64,000 nucleotides of DNA from Azonexaceae bacterium. Lineage in GTDB: Bacteria > Pseudomonadota > Gammaproteobacteria > Burkholderiales > Rhodocyclaceae. Below, piece by piece: positions 51,285-63,759 of the stretch. Under the pieces are notes generated by a model. That model made no database searches and was not told the DNA's origin. It saw only the letters and a program-made list of their open reading frames with translations. Positions within the stretch are counted from its first letter, which is position 1; each line of letters opens with the position of its first letter. The stretch is from positions 1-64,000 of the forward strand of contig SSSZ01000050.1 in NCBI GenBank assembly GCA_009469675.1, given 5' to 3'. The position numbers were made by a program, and so were the translations under genes.

Positions 51285-54200
51285 TCCGCCGGCCCGAGCC
51301 GCGGCCGATGCGGGAGGCGCCGAGGCGAGCGGTGCCCCGCCTTTGCCCGCCCTGTCCTGCCGCCCCTGCCAGGCCCTCTGCCTCGTCGCCTACCTCCCCC
51401 TCCTTGTCGCGGCGGTTTTCCTCGAAACCTTCTGGCCCGCCGTCCTGGCCGCTGCCGTCCACGGCCTGGGCGTCGCCTGGCTGGCCTCGGCCCGGCGCCC
51501 TGCCCCGGCTCCCGTGGCCGCCCGGCCTGCCGCGCCGCCAGTTGCCCCGCGCCCGGCCGAGCCGGACGAATTGCAGGAAATCACCCGCGATTTCCTGACC
51601 CTCCTGGAAAACACCTCGGATTTCATCTACTTCAAGGACGGCGACAGCCGCTTCCGTTTCTGCAGCCAGCCCCTGGCCGAAATCACCGGCCACCGCCACT
51701 GGCGGGAGATGATCGGCAAACACGACCGTGAGGTGTTTCCCGAAGACACCGCCCGCATCTACACCGAGGAGGAATCCCCCGTCTTCGAGCGCGGCGAAGC
51801 CGTGCGCAACCGGGTGGACCCCTACTACGACGCGGCGGGCCGGCCGGGCTGGGTGAGCACCAGCAAATGGCCGCTGCGCGACGCCGACGGCCGGGTGATC
51901 GGCATTTTCGGCATCAGCCGCGACATCACCGAACTGCACGAGACCCACGGCAAGCTGGAGGACCGGGCCAAGGAGGCCGAATGCCTGAGCGACGTCATCG
52001 CCCTCTCCCTCGACGACAGCCTCGACGTCGCCGCCTTCCTGCGGGCCTGCGCCCACCTCATCCCCACCGGCTGGCGCTTCCCCAAGGAAACGGCGGCGCA
52101 GATCCGCATCGGCCGGCAGAGTTACCGGTCGCCGGGATTTGTCGATTCGCCCCATACCCTGACCGCCCCCATCCAGCACCTCAAGGGCAGCGTCGGCGAG
52201 ATCGCCGTACGCTACGTGGGCAGCCGCAGCTTCCACGGGAAATCGCCCTTCCTCCCCGAGGAAGCCCGGCTCCTGGCGGCCATCGCCAGCCAGATCGGCC
52301 ACGCCATCGAGCGGCGGCAGGCCATCGATGCCCTGCAGGAGCGTGACTTCCGCCACCGCCTGGTGGTCGAGGCGACGGGGGTGATCGTCTGGGACTGGAA
52401 CCTCCTGGCCGACACCCTGACCTGGAGCGAGCACCTGCACCGCCAGTTCGGCCTGGCCGCCGTCGCTGACGAATCCGGCTGGGCCTGGTGGGAAAAGCAC
52501 GTCCACCCGGACGACTATCTCGGCATGCTCGACAAGGTCGAGGAACACCTCAAAGGCGCCGGCAGCATCTGGCAGGGCGAGTTGCGGTTGCGCCGCGGCG
52601 ACGGCGGCTGGGTGGACATCCAAATCTGGGGCATCGCCCTGCGTTCGGTGGGCGGCGCGACGCAACGCATGGTCGGCGCCATTCTCGACATCTCCCAGCG
52701 GCGCGCCGACGAATCCCGCATGCGGCTGTCGGCCAGCGTCTTCAGCCACGCCCAGGAAGGCATCGCAGTGACCGCCGCGAGCGGCGAAATCCTCGACGTC
52801 AACGACGCCTTTACCCGCATCACCGGCTACGAACGCCACGAGGTGGTCGGCCAGAATCCCAAGATGCTGCGCTCGGACCGCCACGACGCCGAGTTCTACG
52901 GCGCCCTGTGGCGCGACCTCAAAAGCCACGGCCAATGGACCGGCGAAATGTGGAACCGCCACAAGAACGGCCGCATCTACGCCGCCCTGGTCAAAATCTC
53001 GGCGGTGCCCGACCCTTCGGGCCAGCCGCAGCAATACGTCGCCCTCTACAACGACATCACCACCCTCAAGCAGCAGCAGGCGCAGCTCACCCGCACCGCC
53101 CACTACGACGCCCTCACCGGCCTGCCCAACCGCGTCCTCCTGGCCGACCGCCTGCGCCAGGCGACGATCCAGTCGCGGCGGCGCCAGCAGCCGATGGCCG
53201 TGGTCTACCTCGACCTCGACGGCTTCAAGGAGGTCAACGACTCCCTCGGGCACTCCTGCGGCGACGAACTCCTCGTCAAGGTCACGGCCCGCCTCAAGAA
53301 CAACCTGCGGGACGGCGACACCCTGGCCCGGCTGGGGGGCGACGAATTCATCGCCGTCCTCGTCGATCTCCACAACGCCGACGAGTGCGACCAGATCCTG
53401 ACCCGGCTGCTCCAGGCCGTCGCCCTGCCCATCCAGGTCAACGACCAGGCGGTCCGCATCTCGGCCAGCGCCGGCGTCACCCTCTTTCCCGACGACGACA
53501 GCGACCCCGACAGCCTCCTGCGCCACGCCGACCAGGCCATGTACAAGGCCAAGCAGGCGGGCAAGAACCGCTACCACCTGTTCGATACGGAAAAAAACCG
53601 GCGCACCGCCAGCCGCACCAAGTCGGCCCACCGCGTCGCCCGGGCCCTGGCCGATGGCGAATTGGTCCTCCACTACCAGCCCCAGACCGACCTGCGGTCG
53701 GGCCGGCCGGTCGGGGTCGAAGCCCTGCTGCGCTGGCAGGATCCGGAGCGCGGGCTGCTCGCCCCGGGCGACTTCCTGCCCCAGATCAAGGATGCCGATC
53801 TGCTGGTGCGCATCGACGAATGGGTACTCACCCAGGCCCTGGCCCAGCTTGCCGCCTGGCACGACGCCGGCCTCGACCTCCGGCTGGGGGTGAACATTTC
53901 GCCGCCCCTTCTGCAGCAGCCCGATTTCGCCATCCGCCTGCACACCCTGCTGGCCGCCCACCCCCAGCTGCCCCGCGGCGCCCTCGAACTGGAAATCCTC
54001 GAAACCGCCGCCCTCGACGACATTCCCCAGGCCTCCCGGGTGATCGCCGACTGCCATCGCCTGGGGGTCGAGTTCGCCCTCGACGATTTCGGCACCGGCT
54101 ACTCGTCGCTCACCTACCTCAAGGATCTGCCCGCCAACACCCTCAAGATCGACCGCGTCTTCGTCCGCGACATGCTCTGGGACAGCGGCGACCTCGCCAT

Positions 54201-54762
54201 CGTCGAAGGGGTCATCGGCATGAGCGGCGCCTTCCGCCGCACCGTCGTCGCCGAGGGCGTCGCCACCCTCGAACACGCCGACCTGCTGCTCCGCCTGGGC
54301 TGCGACATCGTCCAGGGCTTCGGTATCGCCCAGCCCATGCCGGCCGACCAGCTGGCCGCCTGGCTCGCCGCCTGGCAACCCCCGGCGGCCTGGCACGACC
54401 GCGACAAATCCCGCCCCAGCCGCGACGAACTCCAGCTCATCGGCGCCGAAGTCGGGCTGCGTCAATGGACGCGAAGCCTGGAGGCGGCGGCCAAGGGTGA
54501 AACCGGCGACCTGCCGGCCTTCGAAAGCAACCGCTTCGCCGAGTGGTTCAACCACGAGGGCCAAAGCCGCTACGGCGATGCCAGCGCCTTCGCTCCCATC
54601 GTCCCCCTGCACGCCGAACTGGCCGCCCTGGGCAGCGAATTCAAGGCCCTGCACGCCGGCGGCGCCCACCACCGCCTGGGGGGCCTGGTCTCCCGGGCCG
54701 GCAAGCTGCAGCACGACCTGACCGGCCACCTGCGCCGCCTGGCGCCGGCCGCCGGCCGCTAA
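51271..54762 (+). CDS. Membrane PAS-GAF-PAS-PAS-GGDEF-EAL c-di-GMP enzyme
   Basis: 1163 residues from ATG 51271. Two membrane helices are at about 34-75 and a Pro/Ala linker follows. PAS-1 at about 100-215 (SDFIYFKDGDSRFRFCSQPL), GAF-like at about 235-350, PAS-2 at about 360-475, PAS-3 at about 485-605, GGDEF at about 615-775 with intact GGDEF at 689-693, EAL at about 790-1030 with EAL at 817-819 and the DFGTGYSSL loop. Both signature motifs are complete, so synthesis, hydrolysis or both are possible. The last 110 residues resemble a CZB domain (EWF, LHAELAALG) but lack its Cys. No other c-di-GMP gene is adjacent. Confidence 0.93.
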   Translation: MNSADPPARAAADAGGAEASGAPPLPALSCRPCQALCLVAYLPLLVAAVFLETFWPAVLAAAVHGLGVAWLASARRPAPAPVAARPAAPPVAPRPAEPDELQEITRDFLTLLENTSDFIYFKDGDSRFRFCSQPLAEITGHRHWREMIGKHDREVFPEDTARIYTEEESPVFERGEAVRNRVDPYYDAAGRPGWVSTSKWPLRDADGRVIGIFGISRDITELHETHGKLEDRAKEAECLSDVIALSLDDSLDVAAFLRACAHLIPTGWRFPKETAAQIRIGRQSYRSPGFVDSPHTLTAPIQHLKGSVGEIAVRYVGSRSFHGKSPFLPEEARLLAAIASQIGHAIERRQAIDALQERDFRHRLVVEATGVIVWDWNLLADTLTWSEHLHRQFGLAAVADESGWAWWEKHVHPDDYLGMLDKVEEHLKGAGSIWQGELRLRRGDGGWVDIQIWGIALRSVGGATQRMVGAILDISQRRADESRMRLSASVFSHAQEGIAVTAASGEILDVNDAFTRITGYERHEVVGQNPKMLRSDRHDAEFYGALWRDLKSHGQWTGEMWNRHKNGRIYAALVKISAVPDPSGQPQQYVALYNDITTLKQQQAQLTRTAHYDALTGLPNRVLLADRLRQATIQSRRRQQPMAVVYLDLDGFKEVNDSLGHSCGDELLVKVTARLKNNLRDGDTLARLGGDEFIAVLVDLHNADECDQILTRLLQAVALPIQVNDQAVRISASAGVTLFPDDDSDPDSLLRHADQAMYKAKQAGKNRYHLFDTEKNRRTASRTKSAHRVARALADGELVLHYQPQTDLRSGRPVGVEALLRWQDPERGLLAPGDFLPQIKDADLLVRIDEWVLTQALAQLAAWHDAGLDLRLGVNISPPLLQQPDFAIRLHTLLAAHPQLPRGALELEILETAALDDIPQASRVIADCHRLGVEFALDDFGTGYSSLTYLKDLPANTLKIDRVFVRDMLWDSGDLAIVEGVIGMSGAFRRTVVAEGVATLEHADLLLRLGCDIVQGFGIAQPMPADQLAAWLAAWQPPAAWHDRDKSRPSRDELQLIGAEVGLRQWTRSLEAAAKGETGDLPAFESNRFAEWFNHEGQSRYGDASAFAPIVPLHAELAALGSEFKALHAGGAHHRLGGLVSRAGKLQHDLTGHLRRLAPAAGR

Positions 54763-54861
54763 CGGCGGCGACCCGGGGAACCAGAGCAACGCCGGCAGGG
54801 CCGGCAGGCACGCCCGGCCCCGGGACGAAGGGGCCCGGGGGCAGCCGCCCCGCCGCCCCCG

Positions 54862-56484
54862 TTATTTGCCCGCGTTGAGGCGCTTGATTCCGGCGACGAA
54901 GCGGGTCAGGGTCTGGGAGAGGACGCCGGGGCGCAGACTGACCTCGATAAGCTGGAAGCGTCCGCGGGTCGCCACTGCCCGGTCGAGGGCCACCTTCAGC
55001 TCGGCCCGGGTGCCGACCCGCACCCCATCGCCCCCCAGGCCCGCCGCCATTTCGGCAAAACCCCAATTGCCCAGGTCGTTGAAGGCCGATTCCGGCTGGA
55101 ATACCCGCAGCATCTCCCAACTCGCGTTGTTGAACAGGAGGACGATGGGATCCCAGCCGTAGCGCCGGCAATTGCCGAGTTCCCAGCCGGTCATCTGGAA
55201 GGCCCCGTCCCCCACCAGGATCAGGGGCCGCTCGCCGGTGGCGGCCTGGAGGCCGAGGCCGGCCGGCACGCCGAAGCCCATGGTGGCATAGTAGCCGGGC
55301 GCCGCCAGGGGGGCCGGGCCGATGTCCATGGCGGTGAACAGGCAGTCGCCGACGTCGGAGGCGATGGGCATCGGCCCGCGCTCGGCCAGTAAATCGTTCA
55401 CCGCCGTCGCGATGTCGTTGGGGTTGACCGGCGCGGCATCGGCGACCAGCCCCCGGGGAAAGTCCTGGTGATGTACGTCGAACACCTTATCGGCCGGCCC
55501 GATCCGCGCCAGCAGGCGATCCACCAGGGCCGCCAGGGGAATCTGGGGATAGGTGTGGTAGCCCATGGTGACCTGGCCGTTCAAGGCCTGGATGGTCTTC
55601 CTGAGGTCGATCTTCTTTTCCGAGACGGCGAAGTTGGTGTCGCAGACGATGACGCCGAGCAGGAAGAGGCCGTCCGATCCTTCCACCAGGCGGGTCACCT
55701 CGGGCAGGCCAGCGACCCCCATGTAGGTGCCCATGAGAGGGGCGTCGGCGCCAGCCAGGAGGCCCCGCCCCATGAAGCTGGTGACCACCGGCAGGCCGAG
55801 GCGGCGGGTGAGTTCGGCGACCTTGGCTTCCAGCCCGAAGCGCCGCACTTCGACGCCGGCCATGAGGACCGGCGAGGCGGCCCGGCCCAGCCGCGCCAGG
55901 ATTTCGTCGACGCAGGCGTCGAGGGCGTCGTCGTCCACCGCCGGCGGCCCCTCCGCCACCACTGCGGCGCAGGGCGCCGCCGCCAGATCCCGGGGGATTT
56001 CCAGGTACACCGGCTGGGAATGGCGCAGGCAGCTGGCCAGCACCCGGGCGATATCGGCGGGTGCCCGCTCGGGGTTGTCGAGGCGGGCCTGGTCGCAGGT
56101 GATTTCCCGGTAGATGCGAAATTGCGAATCGAGGGTCTTGGCCTGGTGGTGCAACAGGAGGCCCGACCGCGACTCGCCCTGGCCCGGCCCGCCGGAAAGC
56201 ACGACCAGGGGCGATTTTTCGGCGAAAGCCGAGGCCACGGCATTGGTCATGTTCAAGGCCCCGGCGCCGTAGGTCACCGCCGCCACCCCGAGGGACGAGT
56301 TGATGCGCCCCGCCGCGTCGGCGGCGAAGCCCACCCCGGGTTCGTGGGAAAGGGTGTAGAGGGGCAGGATCTTCGACTCTTCAATAATGCGGAAGTAGGG
56401 CAGGGCAAAGTCGCCGGGGATGCCGAAAATCTGGCGGGCGCCGTGGTCCTTGAGGGCATGCAGCAGCGATTCGGTAAGGTTCAT
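54862..56484 (-). CDS. ipdC: Indolepyruvate/phenylpyruvate decarboxylase (ThDP)
   Basis: 540 residues from ATG 56484 (AGGAGA upstream). ThDP-dependent decarboxylase fold. The catalytic Glu is at residue 48 (LYTLSHEPGVGFAADAA). The ThDP motif, GDGAFQMTGWELGNCRRYG to LLFNNASWE, is at about 428-458, and the whole sequence closely resembles Azospirillum brasilense IpdC/PPDC. It decarboxylates indole-3-pyruvate or phenylpyruvate to the aldehyde, a step towards auxin or phenylacetate. A hybrid kinase gene lies 25 bp upstream on the same strand, so they may be cotranscribed. It converges with the GGDEF-EAL gene. Confidence 0.92.
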   Translation of the reverse strand: MNLTESLLHALKDHGARQIFGIPGDFALPYFRIIEESKILPLYTLSHEPGVGFAADAAGRINSSLGVAAVTYGAGALNMTNAVASAFAEKSPLVVLSGGPGQGESRSGLLLHHQAKTLDSQFRIYREITCDQARLDNPERAPADIARVLASCLRHSQPVYLEIPRDLAAAPCAAVVAEGPPAVDDDALDACVDEILARLGRAASPVLMAGVEVRRFGLEAKVAELTRRLGLPVVTSFMGRGLLAGADAPLMGTYMGVAGLPEVTRLVEGSDGLFLLGVIVCDTNFAVSEKKIDLRKTIQALNGQVTMGYHTYPQIPLAALVDRLLARIGPADKVFDVHHQDFPRGLVADAAPVNPNDIATAVNDLLAERGPMPIASDVGDCLFTAMDIGPAPLAAPGYYATMGFGVPAGLGLQAATGERPLILVGDGAFQMTGWELGNCRRYGWDPIVLLFNNASWEMLRVFQPESAFNDLGNWGFAEMAAGLGGDGVRVGTRAELKVALDRAVATRGRFQLIEVSLRPGVLSQTLTRFVAGIKRLNAGK

Positions 56485-56509
56485 CGGGCGTTCTCCTGGG
56501 TGGTCGCGG

Positions 56510-59107
56510 TCAGCGCCGGGGCAACCATCTGAGCAGGGTGGCAAAAAGGACGTCGGGGTCCACCGGTTTGGCGATGAAATCATTCATGCCGGCGTCGAGG
56601 CAACGGGCCCGGTCCTCGGCGAAGGCGTTGGCGGTCATCGCCAGGATGGGGATGCGCTCCCGGCCGGGCAAGGCGCGGATGCGGCGGGTCGCCCCGAGGC
56701 CGTCGAGGCGGGGCATCTGCATGTCCATGAGAATGAGGTCGTAGGGCTGCGCTGCGGCAAGCTCCGCGGCCGCTTCGCCGTCGGGGGCGAAATCGGCGAC
56801 GAGATCGACCGCCGCCAGCAGTTCCCGCGCCACTTCGCGATTGATGAGATCGTCCTCGGCGACCAGCACCCGCCGGCCGCCGCAGTCCCGGCGCAGGGTT
56901 TCCTCGGCCGCTTCGGCGGCGGCGGGGGCTGCGGCGGGGGCTGCCGCCGCCTTGGTCAGGCGCGCCGTGAACCAGAAGCGGCTGCCTGCCCCGACGGCGC
57001 TGCTCAAGCCGACCTCGCCGCCCATCAGCTCGGCCAGACGGCGGGTGATCGCCAGGCCAAGACCGGTTCCGCCGTGTTTGCGGGTGGTCGACGTGTCGGC
57101 CTGTTCGAAGGCGTGGAAGAGCTTGCCTTGAACTTCGAGGGCAATGCCGGGGCCGCTGTCCTCGACCTCGAAACGGACGAGGACGCCGGCTTCGTCCTCG
57201 TCCACCCGGCGGCAGCGCAGGCTGACTCCCCCCTGCTCGGTGAATTTGACGGCGTTGGCGGCGTAGTTGAGCAGCGCCTGCTTGAGGCGGGTGGGATCGC
57301 CCACCAGGTTGGCGGGCAACGGGTCGAGGTCCACCTGGATTTGCAGCTTCTTGGCCCGCGCCTGCTCGGCCAGCATCGAGGCGACGTCGGCCATGAGTCC
57401 GCCGATCTTGACCGGGATGGCCTCGAGGACGATGCGGCCGGCTTCGATGCGGGACAGGTCAAGGATGTCGTTGATGACATTGACCAGGTGCTGGCCGGCG
57501 TCTTCGATGCGGCCCAGGCGATCGGCCTGCCGCGGCGACACACCGTCGCGCCGCATCAGGTAGGCCATGCCGGTGATGGCGTTGAGGGGGGTGCGAATCT
57601 CGTGGCTCATGTTGGCGAGGAAGGCGCTCTTGGCGCGGGTGGCCGATTCGGCCAGCTCCTTCGCCTTTTCCAGTTCGGCGGTGCGGGCCGCCACCAGTTC
57701 CTCGAGGTGGCGGCGGTGGCGGTCGAGTTCACCGGCCACCCGTTTTTTCTCGGTGATGTCGGCGGCGACCACAATGTGGAAACTAGGTGCACCGCCCACC
57801 GGCCACCCGGCCGAAAGGGTCAGATCGACCCAGACGACGCTGCCGTCCTTGCGGACGTAGCGCTTTTCCCGCGTCAGTTCGCGTACCTGGCCGGCCAGCA
57901 GGCGGCGGACGTTGGCCTGGTCTGCGGCCCGGTCCTCGGGGTGGGTGAGGGCGGCGAATTCGGTATTCTCGACCTCCGCCTCGCTGTAGCCGACGATATC
58001 GCAAAAGCGGCGGTTGACCCGGAGAAAGCGGCCGCTCGCCGTTTCGATCAGGGCGACCCCGACCGCCGCCTGGTCGAAGACCGTCTGCAGGCGCTGCTCG
58101 CTCTCCTGGCGCGCCCGGTCGGCCTCGCGGATGCGCCCCATCTGGCGGAACTGCAGCTCCTGAAAACGGAAAAGCAGCGCCGCACCGCCCAGGGTCAACA
58201 CGAGGAGCACCGCCGCCTGCAGGCGGATCTCGCCGCGCCAGACGGCAAATACCGCGTCCAGATCCCGCGTCGCCGCGACGTAGAGGGGCTGGTCGATAGG
58301 CACCCGGGGCGGCCGGATGGTGCGGATCGCCGCCACCCGTTCCTGGCCGGTGGACAATTCGTGGCCGTCCGCCAGGCTTTCCCGCTGCCCCCCCGCCAGG
58401 TGGCGGCTGAGGAAGGAGCCGGGCTGGAGCAGGTTCTTGCCGCCGGCCCCCGGGGCTTCGGGTTCGGTCATGAAGAGAGTGCCGTCGCCGTGGGCCAGGG
58501 CGATGCGCACATCGTCGGCGTAACGGACCGAGGCGAGCAGGGTCTTGAAATAGTCGGCGTCCAGGGTGGCGACGACGAGGCCGGCGAACTTGCCGTCCGG
58601 GCCGGCGACGACCCGGGCCAGGGTCATCGTCCAGTCGCCGGTGCCCGCCGCGTAGGGCGCCGAAAGCAGGGCGCGCTCCTCGGCCGGCTGGTCGCGGGCA
58701 AGTTTGAAATAGGGGCGGGACGAAATCTCCTGGCCGACCAGTTCGGGGCGATTGGCGTGGCGGATGACGCCGCCGGCGTCGGCGACGAACAGGTTGCGCA
58801 CCCCGGCCAAGGCCTCCTTGAGCAAGGCCAGACGGCCATCCAAGCCGGCCAGCCCCCCTGCCCCGGCAAGTTCGCCGTGGAGGGCGGCGAGCACCCGGTC
58901 GGTGCCTTCGATCTGCTTGCCCAGGTTTTCGTCGATGACCCGGGCCTGGGCGAGGAGGCGGGAATATTCGATGGCCTCGATCTGGCGATGGGCCAGAGCG
59001 AAATTGTAGACGGCCAACCCCCACAGGGCCGCCATCGCCGCAAGCAACATCAACCATTGGCGGGCGAAGCGCCCGGAGAAGCGTTTTTCCATCGAATCGT
59101 TGCCCAT
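56510..59107 (-). CDS. Hybrid sensor histidine kinase (dCache-PAS-HisKA-HATPase-REC)
   Basis: About 865 residues from ATG 59107 (ATG 59092 is a close alternative; an upstream ATG at 59200 would add an odd basic/hydrophobic stretch). A first membrane helix is at about 18-38 and a double-Cache periplasmic sensor at about 45-290 ([20 protein letters not shown]). A second helix is at about 300-320, PAS at about 345-460, HisKA with phospho-His at about H502 ([11 protein letters not shown]), HATPase with 'DSGPGI' and '[13 protein letters not shown]', and a C-terminal REC with acceptor Asp at about 795 ([13 protein letters not shown]). It senses an external small molecule. It precedes ipdC by 25 bp. 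Confidence 0.93.
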   Translation of the reverse strand: MGNDSMEKRFSGRFARQWLMLLAAMAALWGLAVYNFALAHRQIEAIEYSRLLAQARVIDENLGKQIEGTDRVLAALHGELAGAGGLAGLDGRLALLKEALAGVRNLFVADAGGVIRHANRPELVGQEISSRPYFKLARDQPAEERALLSAPYAAGTGDWTMTLARVVAGPDGKFAGLVVATLDADYFKTLLASVRYADDVRIALAHGDGTLFMTEPEAPGAGGKNLLQPGSFLSRHLAGGQRESLADGHELSTGQERVAAIRTIRPPRVPIDQPLYVAATRDLDAVFAVWRGEIRLQAAVLLVLTLGGAALLFRFQELQFRQMGRIREADRARQESEQRLQTVFDQAAVGVALIETASGRFLRVNRRFCDIVGYSEAEVENTEFAALTHPEDRAADQANVRRLLAGQVRELTREKRYVRKDGSVVWVDLTLSAGWPVGGAPSFHIVVAADITEKKRVAGELDRHRRHLEELVAARTAELEKAKELAESATRAKSAFLANMSHEIRTPLNAITGMAYLMRRDGVSPRQADRLGRIEDAGQHLVNVINDILDLSRIEAGRIVLEAIPVKIGGLMADVASMLAEQARAKKLQIQVDLDPLPANLVGDPTRLKQALLNYAANAVKFTEQGGVSLRCRRVDEDEAGVLVRFEVEDSGPGIALEVQGKLFHAFEQADTSTTRKHGGTGLGLAITRRLAELMGGEVGLSSAVGAGSRFWFTARLTKAAAAPAAAPAAAEAAEETLRRDCGGRRVLVAEDDLINREVARELLAAVDLVADFAPDGEAAAELAAAQPYDLILMDMQMPRLDGLGATRRIRALPGRERIPILAMTANAFAEDRARCLDAGMNDFIAKPVDPDVLFATLLRWLPRR

Positions 59108-62058
<2,951 letters not shown>

Positions 62059-62067
62059 GGCCATCCG

Positions 62068-62580
62068 ATGCGCTCCCTGCTCGCCCTCGTCCTCGCCGCC
62101 CTGATCGCCGGTTGCGGCTTCCAGCTGCGGGGCTCGGCGGGCAGCGCCCTGCCCTACAAGACCTTCTACATCGCCCTGCCGGAAAATTCCGAGGTCGGCA
62201 TCTGGCTTACCCGCTACATCAAGTCGTCGGCGAGCACGACCCTGGTGGGCAACGCCAAGGACGCCGAGGCGATCTTCCAGCAATTGCTCGACAACCGCAG
62301 CAAGACCATCCTCAGCCTCAACGCCCAGGGCGCGGTGCGGGAATTCCGCCTGGAGGCCAAGTTTGCCTTCCGCGTCATCGACGCCAAAGGCAAGGTGCTG
62401 GTACCGCCCAACGAAATCACCCTGACCCGCGACCTCAGCTTCGACGCCTCCGCCGTCCTCGCCAAGGATCAGGAAGAAGCCCTGCTGTGGCGTGACATGA
62501 GCAACGACCTGGCCAACCAGATCCTGCGCCGGCTCGCCATCGTCAAACCGCGCACCGGCAACGAAGCGGACGACGACTAG
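62068..62580 (+). CDS. lptE: LPS-assembly lipoprotein LptE
   Basis: 170 residues, starting 9 bp after leuS. It is a lipoprotein: a short hydrophobic signal with the lipobox LIAGC, Cys at residue 16, then CGFQLRGSAGSALPYKTFYI. LptE plugs the LptD barrel and helps insert LPS into the outer leaflet. The size, lipobox and location between leuS and holA are those of other proteobacteria. The acidic C-terminus (NEADDD) is unremarkable. Confidence 0.95.
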   Translation: MRSLLALVLAALIAGCGFQLRGSAGSALPYKTFYIALPENSEVGIWLTRYIKSSASTTLVGNAKDAEAIFQQLLDNRSKTILSLNAQGAVREFRLEAKFAFRVIDAKGKVLVPPNEITLTRDLSFDASAVLAKDQEEALLWRDMSNDLANQILRRLAIVKPRTGNEADDD

Positions 62581-62584
62581 GCCC

Positions 62585-63592
62585 ATGCAACTCAAGGGCG
62601 AGCAACTGCCGGCCCACCTGGAGCGGGAACTCAGGCCGCTCTACGTGCTCTACGGCGACGAGCCGCTGCTCGTCTTCGAGGCTGCCGACGCCATCCGGGC
62701 CAAGGCCCGCCAGCAGGGCTACAGCGAGCGCGAAGTCCTGACCGCCCTGAGCGGCTTCGACTGGAACCAGCTCCTTGCCGCCGGGGGCAACCTCTCCCTC
62801 TTCGGCGACAAGAAGCTGATCGACCTGCGGCTGCCCACCGGCAAACCCGGCCGCGAGGGTGGGGCCGCCCTGCAGGCCTGGTGCGCCAATCTTTCCCCCG
62901 ACAACCTGCTGCTCGTCACCCTGCCCGAACTCGACTGGAAGGAGGAAAAGGCCGCCTGGTTCACCGCCCTCGCCCAGGCCGGCGTCGCGGTCAAGCTTCT
63001 GGCGCCGCCCCTGGCCGAACTGCCCGGCTGGATCGCCGGGCGGCTGCGCCGCCAGCAGCAGTCGGCCGACGCCGCGGGGCTGCGCTTCATCGCCGAACGG
63101 GTCGAGGGCAACCTGCTGGCCGCCCACCAGGAAATCCAGAAACTGGGCCTCCTCTACCCTGCCGGACCCTTGGGCCTGGAGCAGGTGCGCGAAGCCGTGC
63201 TCAACGTCGCCCGCTACGACATCGACAGCCTGCGGGAGGCGCTGCTGGCCGGCGACATGGCCCGCCTGACCCGGACCCTGGACGGCCTGCAGCACGAAGG
63301 CGAAGCGCCGCCCCTGGTGTTGTGGGCCCTGGGCGAGGAAATCCGTGCCCTGACCATCATCCGCGCCGGCCTCGACCGCGGCCAGCCCCTCGACGGCCTG
63401 CTGCGCGAGGCCAAGGTCTGGGGGCCGCGCCAGGGCCTCGTCAAACGCGCCGTGCAGCGGCTCAGCACGGCGAGCCTCGAAGCCGCCCTCAGCCACGCCG
63501 GGCGCATCGACCGCCTGGCCAAGGGCATCGGCCAGGGCAACGTCTGGGAAGAATTCCTGCGCCTGGGTCTATCCCTCGCCGCCGGGCGCTGA
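62585..63592 (+). CDS. holA: DNA polymerase III delta subunit
   Basis: 335 residues, starting 4 bp after lptE. It is the sliding-clamp-opening subunit of the clamp loader. N-terminal RecA-like domain with 'LYVLYGDEPLLVFEAADAIR', and the central domain with 'LIDLRLPTGKPGREG'. The collar helices are at about 215-335. No P-loop is needed or present. The TGA stop at 63590-63592 shares its final base with the first base of repeat copy 3, and the protein length is normal. Confidence 0.96.
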   Translation: MQLKGEQLPAHLERELRPLYVLYGDEPLLVFEAADAIRAKARQQGYSEREVLTALSGFDWNQLLAAGGNLSLFGDKKLIDLRLPTGKPGREGGAALQAWCANLSPDNLLLVTLPELDWKEEKAAWFTALAQAGVAVKLLAPPLAELPGWIAGRLRRQQQSADAAGLRFIAERVEGNLLAAHQEIQKLGLLYPAGPLGLEQVREAVLNVARYDIDSLREALLAGDMARLTRTLDGLQHEGEAPPLVLWALGEEIRALTIIRAGLDRGQPLDGLLREAKVWGPRQGLVKRAVQRLSTASLEAALSHAGRIDRLAKGIGQGNVWEEFLRLGLSLAAGR

Positions 63593-63695
63593 TACCAATT
63601 CGCTTTCAAACCGATCCTTTGTCGACTTCGCCTTGCCGTGCTACAGCACGGTCTTCGGGTCGTCTTCGTGTCTGGATTGGAAAGCGAATTGGTAT
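63592..63695. repeat. Palindromic dispersed repeat, copy 3 (104 bp)
   Basis: The terminal 16-bp arms are ATACCAATTCGCTTTC (63592-63607) and GAAAGCGAATTGGTAT (63680-63695), perfectly complementary. The core CCGTGCTACAGCACGG forms a 7-bp stem. It is inverted relative to copies 1 and 2. The repeat begins within the holA stop codon (TGATACC). Confidence 0.97.
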
Positions 63696-63719
63696 GAAGC
63701 GCAGGGGGTCGTTGCCCCG

Positions 63720-63739
63720 GGGCCGGCGGTTGCCGGCCC
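63720..63739. terminator. GC hairpin between convergent holA and the Cys-rich gene
   Basis: GGGCCGGC (63720-63727), a GGTT loop, then GCCGGCCC (63732-63739) form a perfect 8-bp stem. Neither strand has a T-run, so its role as a terminator is a guess from its position between convergent genes. Confidence 0.4.
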
Positions 63740-63759
63740 GCTACGGCAGAAGGGCGCCG

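Noticed and set aside
51169..54789. A 1206-codon frame antisense to the GGDEF-EAL gene
   Set aside because: Same antisense artefact; the sense strand has clear ordered domains and catalytic motifs.
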